NCBI RefSeq assembly: GCF_019799925.1
Contig: NZ_JABGCG010000007.1
Span: 291,005-355,004 of the forward strand
Length of the DNA: 64,000 nucleotides
Origin: Blastococcus sp. CPCC 205250
GTDB taxonomy: Bacteria > Actinomycetota > Actinomycetes > Mycobacteriales > Geodermatophilaceae
Reading direction: 5' to 3'
The notes beneath the pieces are model-generated. The model was given only the letters and a program-made list of their open reading frames with translations. It was not told where the DNA came from and searched no databases. The position numbers and the translations under genes were made by a program. Shown piece after piece: positions 1-8,418 of the stretch. Each line of letters begins with the position of its first letter. Within the stretch, counting starts at the first letter, position 1.

Positions 1-137
1 GGCGCGCCCGGGTCCTCGGTGGCGGCGCCGACACGCCTGGTCACCGCGCCCGACACCGCATCGTGACGAATGGAACGGCACCGTCCGGGGAACCGGGGAG
101 GAGAACGCTGTAAACGCCCCCGACCGGAGGACTCCCG

Positions 138-1181
138 ATGGCCCGTTCCACCGGCCCCCGCAGCGCGGCCACCGCTGCGAAGGACACGAAATTCTCCGGC
201 AACGTCGCCGGCGACCCCGCACCCCATGACGACAAGGTCAACTCGACCCGGTTCGACAACGCACCTCGCGGAGCGGACAAGTCGCCCACGACGATGGGCA
301 CCCTGAAGCGGACGCTGAAGGAGTTCAGCGAGGACCAGCTCACCGACCGGGCTGCGTCACTGACGTACTACGGCGTCCTCGCGCTCTTCCCGGCGATCAT
401 CGCGCTGCTGTCGATCGTCGGACTGCTGACCGACCCGCGGCAGCTCTCCGACGCGCTGACGACGGTGGTCCCCGGGGACGCGGCCGAGACGCTCAACCCG
501 GTCATCGACCAGATCGCCGGCAACACCGGCACCGCCGGGTTCGCGCTGATCATCGGTCTGGCCGCCGCGATCTGGTCCGCCTCGGGCTACGTCGGCGCCT
601 TCACCCGGGCCGCCAACGTCGTCTACGAGACGCCCGAGGGCCGCAAGATCTGGAAGCTCAAGCCGCTGCAGCTGCTCGTGACGCTGATCGGCATCCTGTT
701 CGCCGCGCTCATCGTCGCGATGCTGGTCCTCAGCGGGCCGGTCGTCGAGGCCGTGGGCAGCGCCATCGGGCTGGGCGACACCGCGATGACCATCTGGAAC
801 GTCGCCAAGTGGCCCGTGATGGTCGTCATCCTCGCGCTGATGATCGCGGTCCTCTACTACGCGACCCCCAACGCGAAGCTGCGCGGCTTCAAGTGGGTCA
901 GCCCCGGTGCCGGCGTCGCCATCCTCGTCGCCGTCGTGGCCTCGGCCGCGTTCGCGTTCTACGTGAGCAACTTCGGCAGCTACAACAAGACCTACGGCGC
1001 GCTGGCCGGCGTCGTGATCTTCCTGATCTGGTTCTGGCTGATCAACCTGTCGCTGCTGTTCGGCATCGAGCTCGACGCCGAGCTCGAGCGGACCAAGGAG
1101 CTCAAGGAGGGCGTGCCGGAGGCCCACAAGGAGATCCAGCTGGACGCCCGGGCCGAGCCCAAGCCGCGCCAGACGAACTGA
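138..1181 (+). CDS. YihY/BrkB family inner-membrane protein
   Basis: This 347-residue protein belongs to the YihY/BrkB (virulence factor BrkB, UPF0761) family, integral membrane proteins whose substrate is not settled. The first 55 or so residues are a polar cytoplasmic extension. Six hydrophobic segments follow at about 77-97, 135-157, 178-203, 225-245, 255-280 and 285-310, and the tail is charged (Lys/Glu rich). The conserved family opening SLTYYGVLALFP starts near residue 74. The ATG at 138 is preceded by CCGGAGGA at good spacing. The gene stands alone and ends in a strong hairpin shared with the convergent hemerythrin gene. The family call is secure. Functional names such as ribonuclease BN for this family are historical errors, and no activity should be assumed. 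Confidence 0.92.
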   Translation: MARSTGPRSAATAAKDTKFSGNVAGDPAPHDDKVNSTRFDNAPRGADKSPTTMGTLKRTLKEFSEDQLTDRAASLTYYGVLALFPAIIALLSIVGLLTDPRQLSDALTTVVPGDAAETLNPVIDQIAGNTGTAGFALIIGLAAAIWSASGYVGAFTRAANVVYETPEGRKIWKLKPLQLLVTLIGILFAALIVAMLVLSGPVVEAVGSAIGLGDTAMTIWNVAKWPVMVVILALMIAVLYYATPNAKLRGFKWVSPGAGVAILVAVVASAAFAFYVSNFGSYNKTYGALAGVVIFLIWFWLINLSLLFGIELDAELERTKELKEGVPEAHKEIQLDARAEPKPRQTN

Positions 1182-1212
1182 CGCAGGACCCCTCGCGGGT
1201 CCGGACACCGAC

Positions 1213-1244
1213 GAGGCCCTCTCCCCGACCGGGGAGAGGGCCTC
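1213..1244. terminator. bidirectional terminator hairpin
   Basis: A perfect 14-bp stem (GAGGCCCTCTCCCC paired with its reverse complement) closes a GACC loop. It lies 32 bp after the BrkB stop codon and 10 bp before the stop codon of the convergent hemerythrin-like gene, so it can serve both strands. There is no long T-tract, as is usual for actinobacterial terminators. Confidence 0.85.
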
Positions 1245-1253
1245 TCCCGTGTC

Positions 1254-1961
1254 TCAGCGGGACGTCGGCGGGCGGTCGCCGTACCGGACCGGCGGGGTGC
1301 GCTCCACCAGCGCCGCCACACCGGCCAGCCCCCGGCTGACCGCCTCCCCGACCGGCGCCAGCCGCTCCGGCCCCCGGCGGACGCCGGCGTCGACCAGGTC
1401 CCGGGTGCGGTCGAGCACCGACAGCGGCAGGGCAGACAGGGCGTTGCCCGGGGGACGTCGGGCGACGGTGGGGTGCGGGCGGGTCGGCGAGATCCGCCGA
1501 ACCAGCTCCCACTGGCGGCCCAGCCGGCGCAGCTCGTGCGGGTCGAGTCGCTCCTGCAGGCGTGGCAGCAGCAGGTCCTCCTCGTCGCGGACGTCCTCGC
1601 GCAGCACCTCGACCAGCCGGGCCAGCCGCGCGGGCCGCTGCGGGTCGTCCAGGCCGCCCTCCTCGAGAGCGGCGACCAGCTCGTTGACCTCCTGGTGCTC
1701 CTGCTCGATGCGCAGCGTGAGCTCCTCGCCGTCGGGCAGGACCCGGCGGACGGCGGGCCACAGGACCGCCTCCTCGGCGAAGGCGTGCGCGAACACCAGG
1801 CGGTCGATGCGCTGCAGCACCTCCTCCTGGGCGCGGCCGGTCGCGCCGTCGAGCTCGTGCAGCAGCTCGTCGAGCCGCACGTGGTCACGGCGCTGACGGG
1901 TCAGGACGCTGCCGGGGCCGCCGAGCTCGGCCTCGGTCTGGTCGGCGATGGAACGGGGCAC
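1254..1961 (-). CDS. hemerythrin HHE-domain protein
   Basis: This 235-residue soluble protein has an N-terminal four-helix HHE cation-binding (hemerythrin-like) domain, the fold that carries a di-iron site for O2, NO or redox sensing. The His/Glu ligand pattern is visible: HVRLDELLHEL, FAHAFAEEAVLWP, EQEHQEVNEL and DVRDEEDLLLP. In the last motif the usual His (HxxxEE) is Asp, so the iron site may be altered. The C-terminal 100 residues are Arg/Pro rich and match no domain I recognise. The GTG at 1961 is preceded by GAGAGGT; the frame stays open far upstream, but that stretch lies opposite the acyl-CoA dehydrogenase and its promoter. Just upstream is GGAAC-C-GTTCC (1988-1998), a small inverted repeat that could be regulatory. 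Confidence 0.82.
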   Translation of the reverse strand: MPRSIADQTEAELGGPGSVLTRQRRDHVRLDELLHELDGATGRAQEEVLQRIDRLVFAHAFAEEAVLWPAVRRVLPDGEELTLRIEQEHQEVNELVAALEEGGLDDPQRPARLARLVEVLREDVRDEEDLLLPRLQERLDPHELRRLGRQWELVRRISPTRPHPTVARRPPGNALSALPLSVLDRTRDLVDAGVRRGPERLAPVGEAVSRGLAGVAALVERTPPVRYGDRPPTSR

Positions 1962-2111
1962 GGGGACACGACCTCTCGATGCGTTACGGAACCGTTCCCT
2001 ACGTTCCCCGCGGACGTGGAGCGCATGCCCGGCGCGTCCCGGTTGTCCGGCCCCGTCCGGCGGGTAGTCCCGCGGCCCGCGGGCGACGGAGCCCCGGCCC
2101 GAGGAGGCACC

Positions 2112-3287
2112 ATGACCCCGCCCGTGACGTCGGACTTCTACGAGCTCGAGGCGCTGCTCGACGACGCCGACCGCGAGACGCTGCACCGGGTGCGCGCCTT
2201 CATGGACGAGCGCGTCGAGCCGGTCATCAACGAGTTCTGGACCCGCGGGGAGTTCCCGCACGAGCTCGTCCCCGGGCTCGCCGAGCTGGGCGTGGCCGGT
2301 GCGCAGTACTCCGGGTACGGCTCCCCGGGCCGCTCCGCGCTGTTCGACGGCATGGTCGCGATGGAGTTCTCCCGTGGCGACCCCTCGATCGCCACCTTCA
2401 TGGGCGTCCACGGCGGGCTGGCGATGGGCACCATGCACCTGTGCGCCTCCGAGGAGCAGAAGGAGCGCTGGCTGCCGGCGATGGCGCGGATGGAGCTGCT
2501 CGGCGCCTTCGGCCTCACCGAGCCCGAGCACGGCTCCGACGTCGCCCGCGGGCTGCAGACGACCGCGCGCCGGGACGGCGACGAGTGGGTGCTCAACGGG
2601 CAGAAGAAGTGGATCGGCAACGGCAGCTTCGCCGACCTGGTCATCATCTGGGCCCGCGACGAGGAGACCGACCGGGTGCTCGGCTTCGTCGTCGAGAAGG
2701 GCACGCCCGGCTACTCCGCCGTCGACCTCAAGGACAAGATCGCCCTGCGGGTGGTGCAGAACGCGCACATCACCCTCGAGGACGTGCGCGTGCCCGAGGC
2801 CAACCGGCTGCAGGAGGCCAACTCCTTCCGCGACACCGCGCAGGTGCTGAAGGCGACGCGGGTGAGCGTGGCCTGGTCGGCCGTCGGGTGCTCGCGCGGC
2901 GCCTACGAGCACGCGCTGCGCTACGCCGAGGGCCGCCAGCAGTTCGGCAAGCCGATCACCCGCTTCCAGCTCGTGCAGGACCTGCTGTTCCGGATGCTCG
3001 GCAACATCACCGCCTCGGCGACCCTGTGCGCCCGGGCCTCGCAGCTGCAGGACTGCGGGATGCTGCGCGACGAGCACGCCTCGATGGCCAAGGCCTACAG
3101 CACGATGCGGATGCGCGAGACCGTCGGCTGGGCCCGCGAGCTCATGGGCGGCAACGGCATCCTGCTGGAGAACCACGTGGGCCGGTTCGTCGCCGACGCC
3201 GAGGCCATCTACTCCTACGAGGGCACCCGCGAGGTGAACAGCCTGATCGTCGGCCGCGCGGTCACCGGCGAGAGCGCCATCGTCTGA
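2112..3287 (+). CDS. acyl-CoA dehydrogenase (glutaryl-CoA dehydrogenase/ACX4-like)
   Basis: This 391-residue flavoenzyme of normal family length oxidises acyl-CoA thioesters to 2-enoyl-CoA using FAD. The FAD/substrate motif LTEPEHGSD is near residue 135. The arginine-containing FAD contact RQQFGKPI and the C-terminal motif YEGTREVNSLIVGRAVTG, with the catalytic Glu near 370, are intact. That Glu position and the EGT..N.L..GR signature place it with the glutaryl-CoA dehydrogenase / plant ACX4 short-chain subgroup rather than the medium-chain enzymes. The ATG at 2112 follows GAGGAGG. It is a single gene with no beta-oxidation partner beside it, so the natural acyl chain cannot be read from context. 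The acyl-CoA dehydrogenase call is secure; the subclass is inferred from motifs. Confidence 0.93.
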   Translation: MTPPVTSDFYELEALLDDADRETLHRVRAFMDERVEPVINEFWTRGEFPHELVPGLAELGVAGAQYSGYGSPGRSALFDGMVAMEFSRGDPSIATFMGVHGGLAMGTMHLCASEEQKERWLPAMARMELLGAFGLTEPEHGSDVARGLQTTARRDGDEWVLNGQKKWIGNGSFADLVIIWARDEETDRVLGFVVEKGTPGYSAVDLKDKIALRVVQNAHITLEDVRVPEANRLQEANSFRDTAQVLKATRVSVAWSAVGCSRGAYEHALRYAEGRQQFGKPITRFQLVQDLLFRMLGNITASATLCARASQLQDCGMLRDEHASMAKAYSTMRMRETVGWARELMGGNGILLENHVGRFVADAEAIYSYEGTREVNSLIVGRAVTGESAIV

Positions 3288-3311
3288 GCGCCCGCGCCGT
3301 GCCGAGGCCCC

Positions 3312-4217
3312 CTAGCCGGTGGCCTCCCACCACTGCGCCGCGGCCTCCGCCGGTGTCCGCCCGTCGAGGGCCACGGCCCGGTTGAGCTCGATGAGGTCGG
3401 CGGTCGTCAGGCGGGCGCTGACGTCGTCCATCGTCGCCGCCATGGCATCCCCGGCGTCCTCGAGCACGTCGGTCCGGACGATGGGGACGACGTTCTCGCG
3501 CGGCTGCAGACCCCGGTCGTCCTCGAGGAGGAGGAGGGACTCGTCGGTGAGGTGCGGGTCGGTCGTCTCCAGCATGCCGACGTCGATCCCCCCGGCCAGC
3601 AGCGTGTCCACGGTGGCCGCCCGCGACGGCATGCTGAGGACCGTGCCGAACCGCAGGCCGTACACGTCGCGCAGGCCGACCAGGCAGTGCGGCCGGTCCG
3701 GGCACTCGGGTGGCCCGCCGAAGGTCAGGCCGGGGGCGATCGCGGTGAGGTCGGACAGCCGGCTGATCCCCTGCTCGGCGGCGACGCGGGCCAGCACGAC
3801 GAAGCCGTTCTGGTCCTCCGCGGCCGCCGCGTCGAGGACGGTCAGGCCCCGCGGGGCCAGGGTCCGTGCGAGGTCGGCGTGCATGTCGGCGGCATCCCGC
3901 CGGGCCGTGTCCGCGTCGGGGCGCAGGAACTCCGCCGCGGTGCCGAGGTAGTCCACGACGACGTCGACCACGCCCTGCTCCAACGCCGGCAGGACCACTT
4001 CCCGGGTGCCGACGCCGTGCTGCACGACGACCTCCAGGCCGGCCCGCCGCAGCCCGGCCGCGTAGACCTCCGCGAGGATGTGGTTCTCGGGGAAGTCGTA
4101 GGAGACCACGCGGATCGTCCCGGCCGGCAGCGTAGGCGACTCGTCGGCTCCGCTGCTGCAGCCGGGGAGCGCGACGGCGAGCACGAGGACGACGACGGCC
4201 AGCGCGGCGCGGTGCAT
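3312..4217 (-). CDS. OpuAC/ProX-type glycine betaine/choline-binding lipoprotein
   Basis: This 301-residue substrate-binding lipoprotein has a short hydrophobic signal and the lipobox ALPGC (Cys20). The mature part reads as the OpuAC (quaternary-ammonium-binding) fold: it opens with IRVVSYDFPENHILAEVYAAGLRRAG, has the typical DVVVDYLGTA region, and keeps the C-terminal helix block ending LNRAVALDGRTPAEAAAQWW. Such proteins deliver glycine betaine, choline or carnitine to an ABC transporter. No permease or ATPase gene is adjacent, so it is an orphan binding protein here. The start at 4217 has GGGAGGAG at 7-nt spacing. A -10-like TAGCGT (4271-4276, minus strand) lies about 54 bp upstream, giving a leader of about 48 nt. 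Confidence 0.85.
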   Translation of the reverse strand: MHRAALAVVVLVLAVALPGCSSGADESPTLPAGTIRVVSYDFPENHILAEVYAAGLRRAGLEVVVQHGVGTREVVLPALEQGVVDVVVDYLGTAAEFLRPDADTARRDAADMHADLARTLAPRGLTVLDAAAAEDQNGFVVLARVAAEQGISRLSDLTAIAPGLTFGGPPECPDRPHCLVGLRDVYGLRFGTVLSMPSRAATVDTLLAGGIDVGMLETTDPHLTDESLLLLEDDRGLQPRENVVPIVRTDVLEDAGDAMAATMDDVSARLTTADLIELNRAVALDGRTPAEAAAQWWEATG

Positions 4218-4270
4218 CGCGGACTCCTCCCGGGAGCCGGTGCCCGGGGTCCCCCGTCGGGCACCGAGCC

Positions 4271-4276
4271 ACGCTA
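4271..4276 (-). promoter_or_regulatory. -10 element of the OpuAC-type gene
   Basis: TAGCGT on the minus strand matches the actinobacterial TANNNT -10 consensus. With a start site about 7 nt downstream it would give a leader of about 48 nt that contains the GGGAGGAG ribosome-binding site. I did not identify a convincing -35. Confidence 0.4.
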
Positions 4277-4350
4277 GCCCTCGGCCAGGCTCGGGGGACG
4301 GGACCAAGGGTCGTGTTCCGCGACCGCCGACGGGGGCAGGATCGGCGGGC

Positions 4351-6084
4351 ATGGCGGCAGCCACGCACGTGACGGCGGGTCAGGCCGCGCGGCCGGCTGC
4401 CCCCGGGCCGAGCCGGGTCCCGCGGCCGGCCCCGCCCGCGATCCACCGCGTCCGGCGCCGCCGCCGGCCGTCCGGGGAGGCGCCGCCGCTCCCCCGGCAC
4501 CTCGCCACGTCGGGCAAGTGGTGGCTGGCCCTCTGCGGCGTCGTCCTCGTGGTCGGGACCGTCGTCTTCGTCACGGACAGCGTGGAGTACGTCGACGTCG
4601 CGGACACCCGGGTGCTGCAGGCGATCGCCGAGCTGCGCACCGACACGCTGACCCCCGTGGCGGAGGTGGCGGGCGTCCTGGCCACCGCGGGCGCCATCCA
4701 CGTGATCTGGCTGACCAACCTCGTCGTGCTGGCGGCGGTGCGCCGGTGGCGGCACCTGTTCGTCTGGCTGGTGACCGGGCTGCTGGTCGTCAACCTGACC
4801 GCGGTGGCGGCCGCCACGCTCCAGCGGCCACGGCCGTTCGAGGTCGAGGTGCTCGGCGCCTGGTCGGGCTTCTCGATGCCGTCCCTGCCGGTCACGGTGC
4901 TGGCCACGTTCCTGGTCAGCAGCCTCTACTCGCTGGTCCCGGCGGGCCGGGCCCGGGGGGTCGGGAAGTGGGTCGTGTGCGCCCTGCTGGTCGTCACCGC
5001 GACCTCACGGCTGTACCTCGCCCAGGACCACCCGTCCGACGTCGTGGCCGGTGTCGTGATCGGCGTGGCGGCGCCGCTGGCCGCCTTCCGGCTGCTCACG
5101 CCCAACGAGGTCTACCCCGTGCGCTACCGGCGCGGCCGGACCGCGCACCTGGACGTGACCGGAGCCCGCGGTACGGCGATCATCCGCGCCCTGCAGGACC
5201 AGCTCGGCGTCGTCGCGACGGAGGTGACGCCGTTCGCCCTGGCCGGGTCCGGGGGCTCCACGCCGCTGCGGATCACCGTCCGGGCGGACCCCTCCGCGGG
5301 GGATGAGGACAGCTGCGTCTTCGGCAAGTTGTACGCGGCCACCCATGTCCACTCCGACCGCTGGTACAAGCTCGGGCGCACGCTCCTGTACGGCCGGCTC
5401 GAGGACGAGAAGCCGTACCACAGCGTCCGCCGGCTGGTGCAGTACGAGGACTACGTGCTGCGGCTGCTCTGGGACGCCGGCCTCCCGGTGCCCCACCCGA
5501 TGGGCATCGTCGAGATCACGCCCGAGCGCGAGTACCTGCTGGTCACGGAGTTCATCCAGGGAGCCCGGGAGATCGGCGACGCCGAGGTCGACGACGCGAT
5601 CATCGACCAGGGGCTGTCCGTGGTGCGCCGCCTGTGGGAGATCGGCATGGCCCACCGGGACATCAAGCCGGCCAATCTCCTGGTGCGCGACGGCACGCTG
5701 TTCCTCATCGACCCGGCCTTCGCCGAGGTCCGGCCCAGCCCGTGGCGGCAGGCCGTGGACCTGGCCAACATGATGCTGGTCCTGGCCCTGCGCACCGACG
5801 CGGAGCGGGTCTACGCGCGGGCCCGGCTCCAGTTCTCCGACGAGGAGATCGCCGAGGCCTTCGCGGCCACCCGCGGGCTCACCATGCCCTCCCAGCTGCG
5901 CCGGATGATCCGGGCCCTGGGCCGGGACCTGCACGGGGACTTCCTGGCGCTCCTGCCGTACCAGCTGCCCCCGGTGCCCATCCAGCGGTGGACCTGGCGC
6001 CGCGTCGTGCTGAGCCTGGTCACCGTCGTGGGGCTGGCCCTCGCGGTCGCCGTGGGTGTCGACCTCGTGGGCTCTCCGCTGTGA
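4351..6084 (+). CDS. degenerate PAP2 phosphatase domain fused to a Rio/LPS-type protein kinase
   Basis: This 577-residue membrane protein has two parts. Residues 52-255 look like a PAP2 (phosphatidic acid phosphatase type 2) domain with about five membrane segments. Its third motif is present (SRLYLAQDHPSD, near 218), but the first motif lacks the usual Lys and the second reads MPSLP instead of PSGH (near 176), so catalysis is probably lost. Residues 270-545 are a compact kinase-like domain with HRDIKPANLLV (near 435) and LIDPAF in place of DFG (near 452), resembling lipopolysaccharide-kinase/Rio-type kinases. A final hydrophobic helix lies at 553-575. The ATG at 4351 has no ribosome-binding site but sits 8 nt after CAGGAT, a weak -10. 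It is the first gene of a five-gene overlapping operon (to 9074). The domains are clear; the role is inferred. Confidence 0.8.
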   Translation: MAAATHVTAGQAARPAAPGPSRVPRPAPPAIHRVRRRRRPSGEAPPLPRHLATSGKWWLALCGVVLVVGTVVFVTDSVEYVDVADTRVLQAIAELRTDTLTPVAEVAGVLATAGAIHVIWLTNLVVLAAVRRWRHLFVWLVTGLLVVNLTAVAAATLQRPRPFEVEVLGAWSGFSMPSLPVTVLATFLVSSLYSLVPAGRARGVGKWVVCALLVVTATSRLYLAQDHPSDVVAGVVIGVAAPLAAFRLLTPNEVYPVRYRRGRTAHLDVTGARGTAIIRALQDQLGVVATEVTPFALAGSGGSTPLRITVRADPSAGDEDSCVFGKLYAATHVHSDRWYKLGRTLLYGRLEDEKPYHSVRRLVQYEDYVLRLLWDAGLPVPHPMGIVEITPEREYLLVTEFIQGAREIGDAEVDDAIIDQGLSVVRRLWEIGMAHRDIKPANLLVRDGTLFLIDPAFAEVRPSPWRQAVDLANMMLVLALRTDAERVYARARLQFSDEEIAEAFAATRGLTMPSQLRRMIRALGRDLHGDFLALLPYQLPPVPIQRWTWRRVVLSLVTVVGLALAVAVGVDLVGSPL

Positions 6085-6689
6085 GCGGCCCGCGCGCCGC
6101 CCGGGCACCGACCGCGCTGGCAGCCGTCGGGGCGCTGCTGCTCGGCGGGTGCGCCGCGGAGGACACCAGCGTCAGCCCGGCGGCGCCTGCCTGCTCCGCC
6201 GACGACGACGGAGCGGTCGGCAACGGCGTGGTGCTGATGGCGCAGGCGGTGCCGAGCGCGACGTGGGTGCCGTGCGTCGAGGGCGTCCCGCTGGGCTGGG
6301 GATTCGGGGGGCTGGACGCCCGCAGCGGCTCGGCCCGCTTCTGGCTGGACTCCGACCGCGACGGGCAGCGCGCCATCGAGGTCCGGCTCGCGGAGACGTG
6401 CGACACCGCGGGCGCCACCGAGGTCCCCACCGACCGGGAGGGGTTGCGCCGCCTGGAACGGGTCACCGAGGTCACCCCGGAGTTCCACGGCCGGCGCTAC
6501 TACCTCTTCGAGGGTGGCTGCCTGACCGTCGTCTTCACGCTGGGCGGCGAGTACCGGGGCGAGCCCCTCGCGCTGGCCACCCAGGGCATCGGTGTCGTCA
6601 GCCGCGCACACCTCGCCGCCCAGGTACGCGAGGAGACCGGAGGACGGCTCGAGCTCGACCCGCCGGCCGGCGGCGGGGGCGCCTCGTGA
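6081..6689 (+). CDS. lipoprotein of the PAP2/kinase operon
   Basis: This 202-residue predicted lipoprotein begins at a GTG that overlaps the stop codon of the PAP2-kinase gene (GTGA). The signal is short and Ala/Leu rich, ending LLLGGC with Cys24 as the lipidation site. The mature region has several cysteines (CSADDD, WVPCVEGV, ETCDT, GGCLTVVF) that could form disulfides outside the cell, and a central YYLFEGGCLTVVFTLGGEYRGE stretch. I do not recognise the family. Its placement between a membrane kinase and a flippase-like protein suggests an outer-face accessory factor, for example sensing envelope state, but that is inference. Its stop overlaps the next GTG by 4 bp. Confidence 0.7.
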   Translation: MSGPRAARAPTALAAVGALLLGGCAAEDTSVSPAAPACSADDDGAVGNGVVLMAQAVPSATWVPCVEGVPLGWGFGGLDARSGSARFWLDSDRDGQRAIEVRLAETCDTAGATEVPTDREGLRRLERVTEVTPEFHGRRYYLFEGGCLTVVFTLGGEYRGEPLALATQGIGVVSRAHLAAQVREETGGRLELDPPAGGGGAS

Positions 6690-7798
6690 CCGCGGCGCGT
6701 CCCCTGGCCCCGCCCGCCCCGGCGGACCGCCCGGAGCGCCGGACGCCGCGCTGGCGGCGGCTCGTCGCCCCGCTGTTGTCCCTGGTCCTGGTGGCAGCCG
6801 TCTTCGCGTGGTTCCTGCCGCAGTTCACCAGCCTGTCGGACGTCTGGTCCGCGGTGACGGCGATGACGTGGGTGGAGCTCGTCCTCCTGGGGCTGGCCGC
6901 CGCGTGGAACGTCGCGACCTACCAGTTCGTCATGGTCGCGACCATGCCCGGGCTCCGGCTCCGCGAGGCCACCGTCTCCACCATGACGACGACCGCCGTC
7001 TCCAACACCGTCGTCGGCGGCTCCGCCCTGGCCCTCGGGCTGACCTACGGCATGAACTCGTCGTGGGGCTTCTCCCGCTCCCGGACGTCGGTCTCCCTGC
7101 TCCTGTCGGGACTGTGGAACAACTTCGCCAAGCTGGCCCTGCCGGTGGTCGCCCTGGTGCTGCTGGCCTTCTCCACGCCCCCGACCACCGGACGGCTGGT
7201 CGCCGGGCTGGCCGGGGTGGCGGGGCTCGTCGTCGCCGTCGTCGTGCTGGGTCTGCTGCTGCGCAGCCGGGAGAGTGCGGCGCGCATCGGGACCACGGCC
7301 GGGAAGGTGGCCTCCGCGCTGCGCCGTCCCCTCGGCCGGCCGCCGGTGCACGGCTGGGAGCGGGCCACGACGAAGTTCCGGGACCGCACCGTGCTGCTGC
7401 TCCGGGCGCGGTGGCACTGGCTGACGCTGGCCACGGTGGTCAGCCACCTCTCGCTGTTCGCCGTCCTGCTCCTCGCGCTGCGCGCCGTGGGCGTGGAGGG
7501 CGACGAGGTGTCCGCGGGCGAGGCCCTGGCGGTCTTCGCGTTCGCCCGGCTGCTCACCGCCGTCCCCTTCACCCCCGGCGGGCTGGGCGTCGTCGAGCTC
7601 GCGCTGATCACCGGGCTGTCCGCCGCCGGCGGCGACCGGCCGCTGGTGGCCGCGGCCGTCCTCGTCTTCCGGGCACTGACCTACGTCCTGCCCATCCCGC
7701 TGGGGATCGGCACCTACCTCTTCTGGCGGCACAACCGGTCGTGGCGGCGGGAGGCGAACTCCGCGCCACGCACGGAGTTGGTGCCGGAGACCTCATGA
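6686..7798 (+). CDS. lysylphosphatidylglycerol synthase-like transmembrane (UPF0104/COG0392) protein
   Basis: This 370-residue polytopic membrane protein has about eight hydrophobic segments starting at residue 28. It belongs to the family of the MprF flippase domain (lysylphosphatidylglycerol synthase TM region, COG0392). The diagnostic AVPFTPGGLGVVELALITGL segment lies near 290-310. It has no aminoacyl-transferase domain, so it is the stand-alone membrane part, a family implicated in moving lipids across the membrane. The GTG at 6686 overlaps the preceding stop (GTGA), and its own stop overlaps the next gene's ATG (ATGA). In this operon it sits between the lipoprotein and two PAP2 phosphatases, which fits handling of phospholipid or polyprenyl-phosphate intermediates. 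Confidence 0.85.
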   Translation: MTAARPLAPPAPADRPERRTPRWRRLVAPLLSLVLVAAVFAWFLPQFTSLSDVWSAVTAMTWVELVLLGLAAAWNVATYQFVMVATMPGLRLREATVSTMTTTAVSNTVVGGSALALGLTYGMNSSWGFSRSRTSVSLLLSGLWNNFAKLALPVVALVLLAFSTPPTTGRLVAGLAGVAGLVVAVVVLGLLLRSRESAARIGTTAGKVASALRRPLGRPPVHGWERATTKFRDRTVLLLRARWHWLTLATVVSHLSLFAVLLLALRAVGVEGDEVSAGEALAVFAFARLLTAVPFTPGGLGVVELALITGLSAAGGDRPLVAAAVLVFRALTYVLPIPLGIGTYLFWRHNRSWRREANSAPRTELVPETS

Positions 7799-8418
7799 GC
7801 GTGGGCGCGGCGGCCCGACCGGGCCGTCTGGCCGGTGCACGTCGGGACGCCGCGCTCATCGGCGTCGGTGCGGTGGTGCTCGTCCTCGCGGCCCTGCCGG
7901 TCGACGCCACCCGGGTGTCGTCGGCCGAGGCGGAGGTGTTCCACGCGGTCAACGGCGTCGACCTCGTGCCGTTCGTCCTCGTGTGGCCGGTCATGCAACT
8001 GGGGAACGTCGTCGTCGTCCCGGCATCCGCCGTGCTCGCCGCCGTGTTCCGACGCTGGCGGCTGGGGGCCGGGCTGCTGCTGGCCGGCGCTGGGACGTAC
8101 TACGCCGCGAAGGTCGTCAAGGCCATCGTCGAGCGGGGCCGGCCCGACGGCCTGCTGGCCGACGTCGTCATCCGGGGCGAGGCGGCGGCGGGCCGGGGCT
8201 TCGTCTCCGGCCACGCCGCGGTCGTCGTCGCCCTGCTCGCGACGGCGTGGCCGTGGCTGGGCCGCCGGAGCCGGATCGCCGGCGCCGTCGTCGCGACGGC
8301 GGTGTGCCTGGCCCGGGTGCACGTGGCGGCGCACCTGCCCCTGGACGTCGTCGGCGGCGCCGCGCTGGGCCTCGGCGTCGCCGGCACCGTGCGGCTGCTG
8401 CTGGGACGGCCGCACTGA
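7795..8418 (+). CDS. PAP2-family phosphatase (first of two)
   Basis: This 207-residue membrane phosphatase keeps the whole PAP2 active site. Motif 1 is KAIVERGRP (K-x6-RP, near residue 107), motif 2 is FVSGHA (near 137) and motif 3 is ARVHVAAHLPLD (near 172). Five or six hydrophobic helices fit the usual topology, with the active site facing outward. Known relatives dephosphorylate phosphatidic acid, phosphatidylglycerol phosphate or undecaprenyl pyrophosphate; the substrate cannot be told from sequence. The ATG overlaps the preceding stop by ATGA, and the gene ends in TGATG with the next PAP2 gene, so translation is coupled through the operon. Confidence 0.88.
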   Translation: MSVGAAARPGRLAGARRDAALIGVGAVVLVLAALPVDATRVSSAEAEVFHAVNGVDLVPFVLVWPVMQLGNVVVVPASAVLAAVFRRWRLGAGLLLAGAGTYYAAKVVKAIVERGRPDGLLADVVIRGEAAAGRGFVSGHAAVVVALLATAWPWLGRRSRIAGAVVATAVCLARVHVAAHLPLDVVGGAALGLGVAGTVRLLLGRPH

